Positions 35,601 to 46,110 of a stretch of 64,000 bases of DNA are shown here, in pieces. The notes beneath the pieces were generated by a model. The model searched no databases and was not told the origin of the DNA. It saw only the letters and a program-made list of their open reading frames with translations. The position numbers and the translations under genes are program-made. This DNA comes from Bolinopsis microptera (taxonomy: Eukaryota; Ctenophora; Tentaculata; Lobata; Bolinopsidae), in contig NC_087074.1 of the NCBI RefSeq assembly GCF_026151205.1, positions 18,326,712 to 18,390,711 on the forward strand, written 5' to 3'. Numbering within the stretch: position 1 is the stretch's first letter; each line of letters starts with the position of its first letter.

Positions 35601-38600
35601 TAAAGGATTCAAATTCAAAATAGTTGATGCTCATTCAAAATCGGCATTATTTGTACGTATTTTCTAAACATTTAATTTAAAATTGTCTACGTTTAATCAG
35701 ATCTCCTCACCTGAGAAGATGGAGGACTTTTTTCTGACGTTCTCCTGAAATTTACAGATGATTAATTTGATAACAAAAAATTATGATATTTCAGGTCACT
35801 CCAACCAACAAAAAACATTCAAAAGCAGAAAGCCTTAAATTCATTCAAAAATCTTCGAGTCATCTCTTAGATTTAGAAAAAAAATGTAGAAATGTAGAAA
35901 TAAGTATACGAAATGAAAATTATTATGAATACAATATTATGAGACGCGAAACCACCTAAAATTGACTCACAGCATGGATGATGGAAGAATGGGCTCGATG
36001 ACCACTGCCTCCCCTGTCTCAGTAACCACTGCCTCCCCCGTCTCAGCAACCACTGCCTCCCCCGCCTCAGCAACCCCCTCAGTACTACCAGCTCCTTCCT
36101 GCAAGTTTGACAAATCCAACACCATGCTCTGTGAGTTTGACAGTTCCAGTTCACCACGACTCAGCTCAGGTTCTAACACAAGACTGTTAGAGTTATACAG
36201 CTCTAATTCCTCCCGCGACGAGCTGTGATCAGATACACCACTCTCTTTGGTTGCTACGTCGGGTTGAGAGTTGATGTCATCTTGAGCCGAGTCAACTGAA
36301 GAGAAGCTCAGATTTTTTGGCACTATGATATTCACAGACTCTTTATCGATACCGGTTGAAGCATCGGTGCCAGCCGTATCATCTGCAGCTGTAGCAGCAC
36401 TATTTTGTTGACTGATGACGTTTTGAGAGGAAACAGCCGAGAGTGGTTTGTAAGTTTTACTTACCATTGGTGAGCTACTGTACTGACAGAATGGCACCTT
36501 ACCTGCGGGAAAAGGCGTAACATTTAAAGTTGCGATGATCTTACTATCTACTGATCTCGTTGTTTTGATTATCAATATTAGATCAGCATGGTTTCACAAA
36601 TTCTACAAAACTGTTAAAAGTTTGTACGTGCATCACGAGACTAACGGAGTAACACAAAAGTTAGCTTTGCGCGTTACGAAAATTATTAGTGTAGACCTTT
36701 GGAAGCGAATGTATGCAAGTATCTGTTTTTAAATTTCACTGTGGGGTTTGTTTTTCTTTTAAAATGTTCCGTATATGTTCTAGAATTATAGTCTGCAGAC
36801 CAAAGTCCCAACTATACTATACTAACTACTTTCTGGGCCAAAGAACCGCTTATTTTCGGAACTATTTATATTTAGTGTCTCAACTAGCCAGCGGTTCGAG
36901 CACAAATTTGTGACCCTAAAATGGGCTCTCAATGGGCCACTTTTTGGAGCTATGTAACAAATTTCTGTCAACAATACGACCCTTACTAAACAGTACGCTG
37001 TACTCGGTTATGTGTCGTCTAGGGAGGGTCTACCCAGTTATGTAATTAGCAACTATGTAATTAGCAACTATCTAATTAGATAAACTAAATAATTAACTCA
37101 CCAGTAACTCCGGTAACTCCAGTAACGCCAGTAACTCCAGTAACCCCAGTAACTCCAGTAACTCCAGTAACCCCATTAACTCCAGTAACTCCAGTAACCC
37201 CAGTAACCCCAGTAACTCCAGTAACTCCAGTAACACCAGTAACTCCATTAACTCCAGTAACCCCATTAACTCCAGTAACCCCATTAACTCCAGTAACTCC
37301 AGTAACTCCAGTAACTCCAGTAACTCCAGTAACTCCAGTAACCCCATTAACTCCAGTAACCCCATTAACCCCAGTAACCCCAGTAACTCCATTAACTCCA
37401 GTAACTCCAGGCTGTTGCATCTCCTCCAGATCTACCCTCAATAATATGGCATCTTGAGAACCTTCCTGCTGGTCCTCTCTGGCTGTCACATACTCGTCAG
37501 GGCTTTTACACAAACTCTCTTGAGACTCCTTTCTGTCTCGGTGCTTTTTCTTGATAGCTCTTAGATTCAGCTGAGGTACTGCCTCCTGAAGGGAGTTAGG
37601 ATAAGTCACCCCACCTCAACTCACCTCACCCCACTTCACCCCACCTCAACTCACCCCACCCCACTTCACCCCACCTCAACTCACCTCACCCCACTTCACC
37701 CCACCTCAACTCACCTCACCCCACTTCACCCCACCTCAACTCACCCCACTTCACCCCACCTCAACTCACCTCACCACTTCACCCCACCTCACCCCACTTC
37801 ACCCCACCTCAACTCACCTCACCCCACTTCACCCCACCTCAACTCACCTCACCCCACTTCACCCCACCTCAACTCACCTCACCCCACTTCACCCCACCTC
37901 AACTCACCTCACCCCACTTCACCCCACCTCAACTCACCTCACCCCACTTCACCCCACCTCAACTCACCTCACCCCACTTCACCCCACCTCAACTCACCTC
38001 ACCCCACTTCACCCCACCTCAACTCACCTCACCCCACTTCACCCCACCTCAACTCACCTCACCCCACTTCACCCCACCTCAACTCACCTCACCCCACCTC
38101 ACCCCACCTCAACTCACCTCACCCCACTTCACCCCACCTCAACTCACCTCACCCCACTTCACCCCACCTCAACTCACCTCACCCCACTTCACCCCATCTC
38201 AACTCACCTCACCCCACTTCACCCCACCTCAACTCACCTCACCCCACTTCACCCCACCTCAACTCACCTCACCCCACTTCACCCCACCTCAACTCACCTC
38301 ACCCCACTTCACCCTGGCAGGGCCGGCCCCCACTTCCACTATACTATTCTAGCAAACTAACCCAAACCCTTGATATTATACTACTTACCGAAAACTAGTG
38401 TGACCATTTTATTGACAATTTTATTGACACACATTTTATATATTCCCATTCAAAGAGCGACAAGGGATAAATACTGTCAATTATTCCAGTTATACTATAT
38501 ATCAAAAAGGAATAAACTCCAACTATATTCAAGTTTACCATAGATCAATCACGATATTAACCCATTAGGGACGATAGGGTCGTTTACGACCCACCTTTTC

Positions 38601-41600
38601 TAGAGGCTATAGAGGACAAACCATAATACTAAACGCAACGAATCTTTCGCACATATGCTCAAAATTTATTGGGCTACATTATTGACTTTCCAGTCGAGAC
38701 CCAATTAATTACTAACAACTAAATAATTAGGCTAATTAGTCGTCATAATTGGAAAATATTTCACTTTACTTCTTGCCTTGATTGGGACATTAAAACTTTA
38801 TGTAGGCTTATTTTGTTGAGGACAAAATAGTTGCGGGCAACGATTTCCTTGAGACATATGAAAAGCCCGTGATAATCAGATGTTCACAAACAGAGCTAGA
38901 CGCTGTTTACTAACTGCGGTCGCATACGACCCACTCGTCCGGGTCGCAAACGACCCATCACGGTTTTTCGGCTTTAACTTCTGAAACAAAGACGTTAGGA
39001 TAAAATAAAAACTGTAGCATAAGTTAAAAACATATGGTCAATACTGTGTAACTCTAACCTTTTAAAAATAAAGAATTTGGGTCATTAACGACCCACTCGG
39101 CTCACTTGCTTATTACTACATATGTCCATGTAACTTCTTGAATTCAGCCTAAAGCATGACATCATAAGTTCAAAATCGCCTCTCAGCAAGTGATAATCAT
39201 CATAAACTGCGAAAAATCGGTTAAATGGGTCATTAGCGACCCACTAGGACCACAAAATTGATTAATTAAATATAATGTTGTCAAAATTTTACAAATATTA
39301 GTATAAAAACATGTTATATCTTGGTCATTACTCCTGTACGTTGATTTAACTTTTCAAATCGATCAACTGGGTCAATAACGACCCACTCGGAAGTTGAACC
39401 ACCTCATCAATTATTATCAGTATCATGCTGTTCCACCATCAAGAAAGACACTCGTAGGTCTTAATTCCACGCAAACCACGGGTGGCTGACTACTAGCCCT
39501 TCTGAGATCCAGGGCCAACTGAAGGGCCGTCATCACTCATCAAAGAGCTGCGAGAATAACACTACTGCATATGCCTGGAGTTGCGTCCTGACTATAATAT
39601 TATGGTGCGTGGAATTCTGTACCGAAAGGACCGTGGCCGTGCCGCAAAAGAAAAGGAATCGGCCCTCGTTCATAACTTGCTAGGTAATAGCCATGCTGTT
39701 GTTGTTGCTTATTAGATTCTGTTACCTTTTTCGTCAATTTCGAATCTTGGTAAACGACCTGCTACAACCCACCGCTTGAGACCCAGGGTCCCACGGTGAT
39801 CAGATCATGTCACTCAAGAAAAATCCCCTGAACGAAGTATACGAGATATCATGTAACCTTGGGTAAATACTGAAAGACGAGTGGTCAAATTGCATATTCT
39901 AATCCAACATGCCAATATGTTTTTTTCATTCCTAGAAAGTACGAGAATAACTAAACAACTGCTGCATTCAGATGGCTACATCTACAGCTCTGTGAAGAAG
40001 GACAAGGAAAAAGCCCCCCCCCCCCCCCCCCCCCCCCATTTGGCTGGCGGTGCTGCAACCTGCAATCTCTCAGACAATTACTACCTCGTTTTGGGTAACA
40101 AACCCCGCAACAACGAGGCAGCTTTCAAAACGAAAACAAGTATTACGTAATCGGCCGAGAGGGAGGGGAGTTTCCAAATGATTAAGCTTGTGTAATTTTG
40201 ACATAATAGCTATGTGGTGGGGGGGGGGGGGGGGGCGTAAAAATTGTCCAATAAGTGATTACGTAATATATGAACGGCCCCTAAGAAGTAAAGAAAGGGA
40301 GCTGCGAAGAGAGTAGATGCAGCCATCTGAAATCTGAATCCAGCAGTTGTATAGTTCTTCTTGGACGTTCTAGGAATCGGGAAAAGATAGGCATGTTGTT
40401 TGCTGTCTCACGACATTACGGTCGTGTACTAACAGCTGATAAACTCACCTACCTATCAATCCAATTCTGCCCATTATTCGTCAGTCATTGGGTGACGTGA
40501 TCTGCAGATTACCGTGAGACTCCAGATCTCAGAAGGGCTAGTAGTCAGCCACCCGTGGTTTGCGTGGAATTAAGACCTACGAGTGTCTTTCTTGATGGTA
40601 GAACAACATGATACTGATAATTAATGTCGTGGTTCAACTTCCGAGTGGGTCGTTATTGACCCAGTTGATCGATTTTAAAATTTAAATCAACGTACAGGAG
40701 TAATGACCAAGATATAACATGTTTTTATACTAATATTTGTAAAAGTTTGACAACATTATATTTAATTAATCAATTTTGTGGTCTTAGTGGGTCGCTAATG
40801 ACCCATTTAACCGATTTTTCGCAGTTTATGATGATTATCACTTGCTGAGAGGCGATTTTGAACTTATGATGTCATGCTTTAGGCTGAATTCAAGAAGTTA
40901 CATGGACATATGTAGTAATAAGCAAGTGAGCCGAGTGGGTCGTTAATGACCCAAATTCTTTATTTTTAAAAGGTTAGAGTTACACAGTATTGACCATATG
41001 TTTTTAACTTATGCTACAGTTTTTATTTTATCCTAACGTCTTTGTTTCAGAAGTTAAAGCCGAAAAACCGTGATGGGTCGTTTGCGACCCGGACGAGTGG
41101 GTCGTATGCGACCATAGCTGTATCTTTTAAAGTAAACGAGATACAGATTAGCTTTTTTGGATATCTCATTTTTGCTGTAAAGTGACCTAGTGTGTTAAAC
41201 GGCATCAAAATCGGCAAACTTTAAAACTCGTCGTCCCTAATGGGTTAAAACATCTGGGACCTGGGTATAGTTTACATTTCTATCACATAGAAACGGAGAA
41301 TTTCCAATAGATCTAATGACGAGCCATTTTCTGTAACCAAGAGGTCAAACCATTGCACTTGGAGTTCCATCTAAAAACATTACTTACATTTGAAGTTTTT
41401 TCCCATCTTGTTAACCTCACCAATGCCATATCTATGTCTTTTCTAATGTCCTTTCGTTCTTCATTGCTCAACTGAAAAATATTGTTTTAAAGATTTTTTT
41501 AAAAACTGCTTCTTAGCAACATTTTAGGACATATTCAGATTTCAGCTTTCCGCTGGGCAGTGATAAAGCTTGCAACTTACTCTGGGAAGGGGTAAAGCTT

Positions 41601-41931
41601 GCAACTTACTCTGGGAAGGGGTAAAGCTTGTCCATTGCAGTATAAGAATTTAGATAGACCTATGTTTGAGATCTCTGTAACTCGCTGATCAGATGCAAGA
41701 CGATCAAGAACTGCTTCTGGCTTTTTAATCATTTGATTAACCTGTAAATGATGAATTTTAAAGTTGAAGACATTAAAAACGAAAAGATACCAACCACCAG
41801 GGATAAATTATAAATAAATTATACAAAAAATGATTGTAGTAGGGTGATTAAAAACAATTTGCTGGGTGATAAGATTAAAATGAGGTATTTACCAAGATGT
41901 CAACGTAGTTTGCCATAGTTGGATCTAACAT
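29162..41931 (-). CDS. CCP110: Centriolar coiled-coil protein CP110 homologue
   Basis: Complete 12-exon model, 2298 nt, 765 aa, phase-consistent: 41893-41931 (ATG), 41610-41741, 41388-41471, 37102-37585, 35971-36502, 35711-35744, 35357-35569, 34880-35120, 34607-34764, 34240-34418, 29853-30003, 29162-29212 (TAA). CP110 caps the distal end of centrioles and restrains cilium assembly. Family marks seen: an N-terminal [20 protein letters not shown] segment followed by a short helix, KRRLDL at about residue 480, an IQ-type [17 protein letters not shown] with a DTQEI stretch (about 640-680) and [10 protein letters not shown], then VHAIFFN and RSARREL near the C-terminus. It is shorter than the vertebrate protein (about 1000 aa). 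Exon 4 carries about 34 V(T/N)G tripeptides. Introns hold a nested sushi gene, a piggyBac-type element and a 30-bp minisatellite. The upstream UTR is not resolved. Confidence 0.85.
29672..29752. repeat. 12-bp minisatellite (gaaagctagtta)
   Basis: About six perfect tandem copies of gaaagctagtta in the last CP110 intron, immediately beyond the end of the segmental duplication. Confidence 0.9.
31588..31770. repeat. Minisatellite of caggttaatag / ccggttatag units
   Basis: About 17 alternating units of caggttaatag(c) and (c)aggttatagc or ccggttatagc, in a CP110 intron. No coding potential. Confidence 0.9.
32087..32160. repeat. 9-bp repeat (acatttagc)
   Basis: About eight perfect tandem copies of gcacattta in a CP110 intron. 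Confidence 0.9.
32478..32760. repeat. ATTAATG(G/T)GC minisatellite with inverted segments
   Basis: Runs of gcattaatg with gggc or gtgc spacers flank inverted stretches (gccattaatgcccatac, then tttcccatttttt, then aaatatgggcattaatg), which could fold into hairpins. It ends about 10 bp before the ATG of the nested sushi gene, so it probably forms that gene's promoter or 5' UTR. Confidence 0.8.
32770..34149 (+). CDS. Secreted sushi-domain protein nested in CP110 intron
   Basis: Exons 32770-32839, 33040-33504, 33723-33914 and 34106-34149 (TGA) give 771 nt, 256 aa; all introns are phase 1. Residues 1-23 form a signal peptide ([15 protein letters not shown]). Residues 24-178 form a domain I do not recognise, marked by [45 protein letters not shown] and a DSASKKYR end; it has five cysteines and looks beta-rich. 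Residues 179 to about 243 form one sushi/CCP module with four cysteines (DCTR, VKCNKGF, ITCNSF, PACVE). A donor-like GT at 34130 would extend the transcript, but the unspliced frame ends neatly 20 nt later. The gene lies in the CP110 intron 30004-34239 on the opposite strand. Extracellular binding is likely; partner unknown. Confidence 0.72.
37102..37407 (-). repeat. Coding 9-bp repeat in CP110 exon 4: (V-T/N-G)n
   Basis: About 34 tandem 9-bp units on the sense strand (GTTACTGGA/GTTAATGGA variants) encode V(T/N)G tripeptides. Gly falls at every third residue, a Gly-X-Y register. The donor of exon 4 sits directly at the end of the array. The unit length keeps frame, and no stop or frameshift is seen. 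Confidence 0.9.
37607..38314. repeat. 30-bp intronic minisatellite made of 10-bp sub-blocks
   Basis: About 23 copies of a 30-bp unit composed of cctcaactca, cctcacccca and cttcacccca sub-blocks; a higher-order array. The + strand has no G across about 700 bp, so the CP110 sense strand is G/T-rich with GGGG runs. It begins about 20 bp from the exon 4 acceptor (boundary 37585). Confidence 0.95.
38561..41244. mobile_element. Foldback piggyBac-type element, 2.7 kb, TTAA target
   Basis: Flanked by TTAA on both sides (38557-38560 and 41245-41248). Ends are cccattagggacga and cgtcgtccctaatggg, typical of piggyBac (TTAA target, CCC...GGG ends). The arms are inverted copies over at least 38930-39520 versus 40520-41110, and similarity reappears near the centre (39960-39990 versus 40313-40360). 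Each arm carries several short palindromes of the form gggtcattaacgaccc, gggtcgcaaacgaccc or gggtcaataacgaccc. The only open frame (39881-40150) does not look like a transposase. Lies in CP110 intron 3. Confidence 0.88.
41565..41622. repeat. 29-bp tandem duplication spanning the CP110 exon 2 donor
   Basis: Two copies of a 29-bp unit, aaagcttgcaacttactctg plus ggaagggg and a t. On the minus strand each carries CCCAGA|GTAAGTTGC. The first donor met by the spliceosome (exon boundary 41610) keeps frame with exon 3; the second would add 29 nt and shift the frame. Confidence 0.85.
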
Positions 41932-42534
41932 TTCACTAGCTGAACAAAATCAAATTAGGATTAGGAGAAAAATTAGTTTTATCAAATTCAGCAGTTAAAA
42001 GATAGAATAATTTTGCATTTCATCTCAGCCAGATGTCACGCGATCTGTTTTAATGGCCCTGAACTTAAGAACTTGAGACCATCACTTCAATGACTCGATT
42101 AAGTTATTTATTACTCATAAAGGTAAATAAAATCGTGAGCTTAGAAATAAAGTTAGATGTTTATCATTAGATAATAATAATTTTTAATTCAGTAATTCAA
42201 AATTCCGTAGGGATACTCTCAAGAACCAGTACTAGAATTATCAACAGAATAATATTCAGATTTAACTTTAAATACGGTGTTGTTTAATAAATTCAAAATT
42301 AAAAACGTAAAATTGTTGAGGACATGCTATTAAACATACAACAGATAAACAATTTTGACAATTTCATTTTCGCACAGTTTTTTTAGATCGATATAACATC
42401 GAATTTAAGCAAAACTAACCGTTAAAAAAAGTTATGATTTATTTCGGTGGGGATGTGAAAAACATAATCAAAATCCTCATAATTAAAATCTCGAATTAAT
42501 TTCGAATGTCGAAAAGAGGGGGGGGGGGGGGGGT
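41932..42534. other. Presumed CP110 upstream region
   Basis: AT-rich DNA ending in a G run (about 42514-42533). No coding frame and no X-box was found here by eye. Confidence 0.4.
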
Positions 42535-42601
42535 CAACCTCATTTTACCTCATTTTACCTCATCCCATTTTGGCTGCCCGAATGAGGTAAAATGAGGTAA
42601 A
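42535..42601. repeat. Hairpin of tacctcatttt repeats, copy 1
   Basis: Left arm cctcattttacctcattt, loop around ggctgcccg, right arm aatgaggtaaaatgaggta. A very similar hairpin lies at 48791-48867, including the ggctgccc loop. Confidence 0.8.
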
Positions 42602-42662
42602 TTTCGGCAAAAATTTTATAAATCATGATTCTTGTTCGTAAATAATTTTGCCGGTAATCAGG

Positions 42663-42905
42663 TTAGTTTACTCAAATCAGACATCCTGAGCTACTTGCCA
42701 GTGATTTAGTCTTATGGGAACGTATTCATGGTACTGGTAGAGCACAGCAAGGCCGACCAAGACTAAGCTACTTGTCTATGTTACTGAAGGAAATTGGGAC
42801 AAACTCTAAAGAGGAACTGTGAACCCTGATGCAGGACAGGGATATAGAGGGGGTTATCTGGCATTATAAGGCGGTTCACAAAACCACTTTTCGTTCAAAT
42901 AATTA
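42663..42905 (+). mobile_element. Non-LTR retrotransposon 3' fragment
   Basis: One frame reads GTGRAQQGRPRLSYLSMLL followed by a KEIGTNSKEEL-type segment, an in-frame stop, and LMQDRD. This matches the GRPR...LLK...QDR pattern at the very C-terminus of many non-LTR (jockey/RTE-like) reverse transcriptases. It is truncated at the 5' side and disrupted. Confidence 0.6.
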
Positions 42906-43019
42906 GATATCACCTCTAATTAGTTGCTCTATAGGGTCAGGAACAACCAAAAAAATTTTTGTGTCTCTACGGTTTCGTATAATACTGACTTGGGCCACGC
43001 CCATATTTTTCACCAATTT

Positions 43020-43348
43020 TTAACAGGTAAAATGATCTAAATCGTCAATTTAGTCACGAAGGAGTATGGAAGGAGTTCTGAATGTGTGCTCCTCTAATAT
43101 AAACAGTAAGAAATGGTTAACTTTAGTCGAGGTCTCAGGTCTCTACAATGTCGGGAAGTTCCTGCAGGAATTTGCGCATTGCGCTTGAAGCGCAATATTC
43201 ACAGCGCCAAAAGCGAAGGTCGTAGAGACATGAGACCTTGACTAAAGTTAACCATTTCATACTATTGCTATAATAGTATGCCACTTTCAGAGTCCTGAAC
43301 ACACTCCCATATCTCTTAATCGTCAATTATATGAATTTTACCTGTTAA
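43020..43348. mobile_element. MITE with TTAACAGGTAAAAT ends
   Basis: Begins ttaacaggtaaaat and ends attttacctgttaa. Long imperfect inverted arms include gaaatggttaactttagtcg on one side and its complement on the other. The centre is a small hairpin, gcgcattgcgcttgaagcgc. TTAA (or TA) forms the target. An ORF inside (43135-43326) is not a protein. Confidence 0.75.
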
Positions 43349-43350
43349 AA

Positions 43351-43913
43351 TATAATATCATCTTTTACTGATATCAATTTAGCTCACTGTTAGTTTTAAA
43401 AGAAAATAATACTTCACACCAAACTAACACACAATATGAGAATATAAAAAGGAAGGTTTTCTTGGAGACCTGGACCGACCATCAAAATAGTGTACATTGC
43501 TACTGTCATTGTCAAGACTCAAGAATAAGAGGGTCTAGTTGTGGGATTATGCTGGATAACAGATATGATAAGTGGTAACATCCTACAAAAGAATGTTAGC
43601 TTACTAAGGGATTTTCCTCTTACCGAATCATACAAGAAGTTAACTAAGTTCCTCCTAGTCCTAAGCATTATCTTGTTTCAGAGGGAATGAGTGATTTAAA
43701 AAGATGAGGCCAAAGAGTTAGTTGTGAAGAAGGCATTTTTACTCAGTAATTACTAAGCTAATTTTTTCGATATTTATAGCTATTTACTGATCTTGTCTTG
43801 ACGTATCAGCAAGAGATCACTGGACCTCATGTTATGCTGATCCAGTTAGTGACGAGCTATGAAGTAATCATTCGACCTCATTTAATACTGATCCTATCAA
43901 TGACGAGCTATGA
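43351..43913. other. Spacer with a short tandem duplication
   Basis: AT-rich spacer. Near 43824-43915 a block ending tgacgagctatgaag occurs twice. No gene seen. Confidence 0.45.
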
Positions 43914-44212
43914 AGGCGGGGTGCAACACCTAACCCGCCAATCCCACTAATCCCGCCAAATCCCGCCAAATCCCGCGTAATCCCGCGTAATTCCGCGTAA
44001 TCCTGCCTAATTCCGCGTAATCCCGCCTAATTCCGCAAGTGCAGGGTTAGACGGAAATTGGCGGGGTTATGTGCAACACCTAACCCCACCAATCCCGCGT
44101 AATCCCGCCAAATCCCGCGTAATCCCGCCTAATTCCGCCTAATTCCGCAAGTGCGGGGTTAGACGGAAATTGGCGTGGTTATGTGTTGCACCCCGCCTTT
44201 GTAAACAACCAT
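43914..44212. mobile_element. Short inverted-repeat element packed with atcccgc repeats
   Basis: Ends are aaggcggggtgcaacacctaac and, inverted, gttatgtgttgcaccccgcctt. The interior is tandem aatcccgc(c/g) units in two blocks, each followed by ggttagacggaaattggcg. The structure suggests a MITE whose interior has expanded. No clear target duplication was found. Confidence 0.65.
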
Positions 44213-45007
44213 TCCTTCACGTGGCTTTGTTCTTCAAACGTTTAATATCACCACACAGGCTACGGTGTCCGGTCATTTAACTTTTTAGATTTGAATAATT
44301 GACAATGGCAACCCCTCCATTTTGTGCTCCATAGCGCCCCAAGAATGATGAATAAAGAACCATTATTTGATATTTTGACCAACATGAAACGATCGTTAAT
44401 TGTAATTTTAAATTTTAAAAGGCAATGCCTACGGTTGATGGAAATTTAGCGTCCGCTAAACGGCGTAAATCTTGTTAACTGTTGAGTCTTGAATACAAGT
44501 CAACAGTCTTCAGTGTGAGTTTAGGACGACACAGGCGGCTGGTGGTTAGTACCATCAATTTCAGATCGGTTTCAGAAAGTTGGACCCCTTCCCTAACTCT
44601 AAGTTTCGTAAACTTTCTAGGGTTTCTAGCAATAACTCTAGCAGAGCAACACTAAGATAATCATGCCGTATAGCCGTATGGGTACGATAATGTTTGTTAT
44701 AATAGAATTGAATAAGACCTTAGTCTGAAAGCTATTCTACCAGTTCTTTCTTTACTTAATAATTAAATATCAAATTAGAAAAATAAACGAGCTGTTTCGT
44801 GTCGGTCAATTATTTTGAGTTTTGATCGAGCTGTATATCCAGAGGATGTGTATTTTAGAATACAATCAGCTGATTAGACCAGTAATTTACCAGCTGCCAA
44901 AGGGTTTGCTAAACACACGTGAATGGGAACCGTGACCGGACACGAGGGCGGAAGGCACTAGGGTGGTAACTGGTACTCAAACATCGACACGCATACGGAA
45001 CCAAACA

Positions 45008-45978
45008 TCGTCCTAAATGATGAGCTAGTAATAAACTTATAATGGCATCACACAATTTCATTTTAACTTTTGTTTATAGGCGCCAACCTACTTTTATATT
45101 TATACACATTCATGATTGATAAATATTTTTTTGCTGACTTAGCCATATTCAACAATCTATTTATATCTGGCTTTACCGACAAAACATACGATTAAACAGG
45201 TTTTTGATGTTCTGAGGTAAAGCTTAGCTCGAAGAATTGGATCTACTCACGATTAAATTTGAAACTAAACATATTGATGTGACAATTAATAATCACCCAG
45301 ATTTAAACCACCCAAAAATTGAGAGATTTTCCTTAAATAATTAGCCAACTCAGCAGCAGATTTTGGGGTTTGGTAACGTGCTTAGACCAATCACACACTG
45401 CCTAGATGTTCATGCGACAAACTTGATTCTCAGAATATCGCCGTCGCTGATGCAACAGTTACCCAGGTTTAGATCAGGGGTAGTACGTACCAGGATGGGT
45501 ATTAACTTTGGGCTGACGAATTTTACTGAGGTGTGTTCACTCAGTTTCAAACCAACAATCCTCTCAGTTAAATCAACCACTAGTACTTATTTTCATTTCA
45601 ATAAATTTGAAATAAACTGCTAAATAATAAGTTATCACTTGTTACGTAAGCCAGATGTTAATCATTTTATTTGACGTATTTCATTATAATCATATAAATG
45701 ACCAAACGGTTGAGTGAACGATTGTCAAACTGATTTAGGCTTTTATTAGTTCGCCTGACCGTCTTTGCTTCTGTCTTTTTAGTTTAAATCCAGTTGTTTC
45801 GTTTAATGCCACTAAAGTCTTATAAAATCAGATGCAATTGAATTATTGAATATGACAACATTTTAATAAAAGATATTAATTAATGTTTATAAAAGTAGGT
45901 TGGCGCTTATAAACAAAAGTTAAAATAAAATTGTACGATGCAACAAGTTTATTACTAGTTCGTCATAATTTAGGACGG
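45008..45978. repeat. Inverted repeat pair (~90-bp arms, ~790-bp spacer) upstream of the GPCR
   Basis: Left arm 45008-45098 (cgtcctaaatgatgagctag through ggcgccaaccta) matches right arm 45890-45978 inverted (taggttggcgcttataaac through aatttaggacg). The spacer has no transposase-like frame. It may be a decayed foldback transposon; it ends about 130 bp before the GPCR start. Confidence 0.7.
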
Positions 45979-46110
45979 TGTTTAATTCGGTCCTCGTGTC
46001 CATGTTAAAGTGAGTCATGTGGTTCGCCCTCGTATCCACCCTTTAATATTAGGAAAGTACCGCCCTAGTGTCCTATACCCGAGTTAATTCATATAATATC
46101 AGGACACAGG

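Noticed and set aside
37093-37392. Leu/Glu-rich frame (LLELL repeats)
   Set aside because: Out-of-frame reading of the CP110 VTG array.
37607-38314. CRISPR-like regular repeat array
   Set aside because: Units are contiguous with no unique spacers, in an animal intron: a minisatellite.
39881-40150. 89-aa frame inside the foldback element as a transposase
   Set aside because: Contains a poly-Pro from a C run and lacks any DDD transposase motif or sufficient length.
45363-45623. 86-aa + strand frame between inverted repeats
   Set aside because: No homology pattern, no hydrophobic or motif structure; lies in probable transposon interior.
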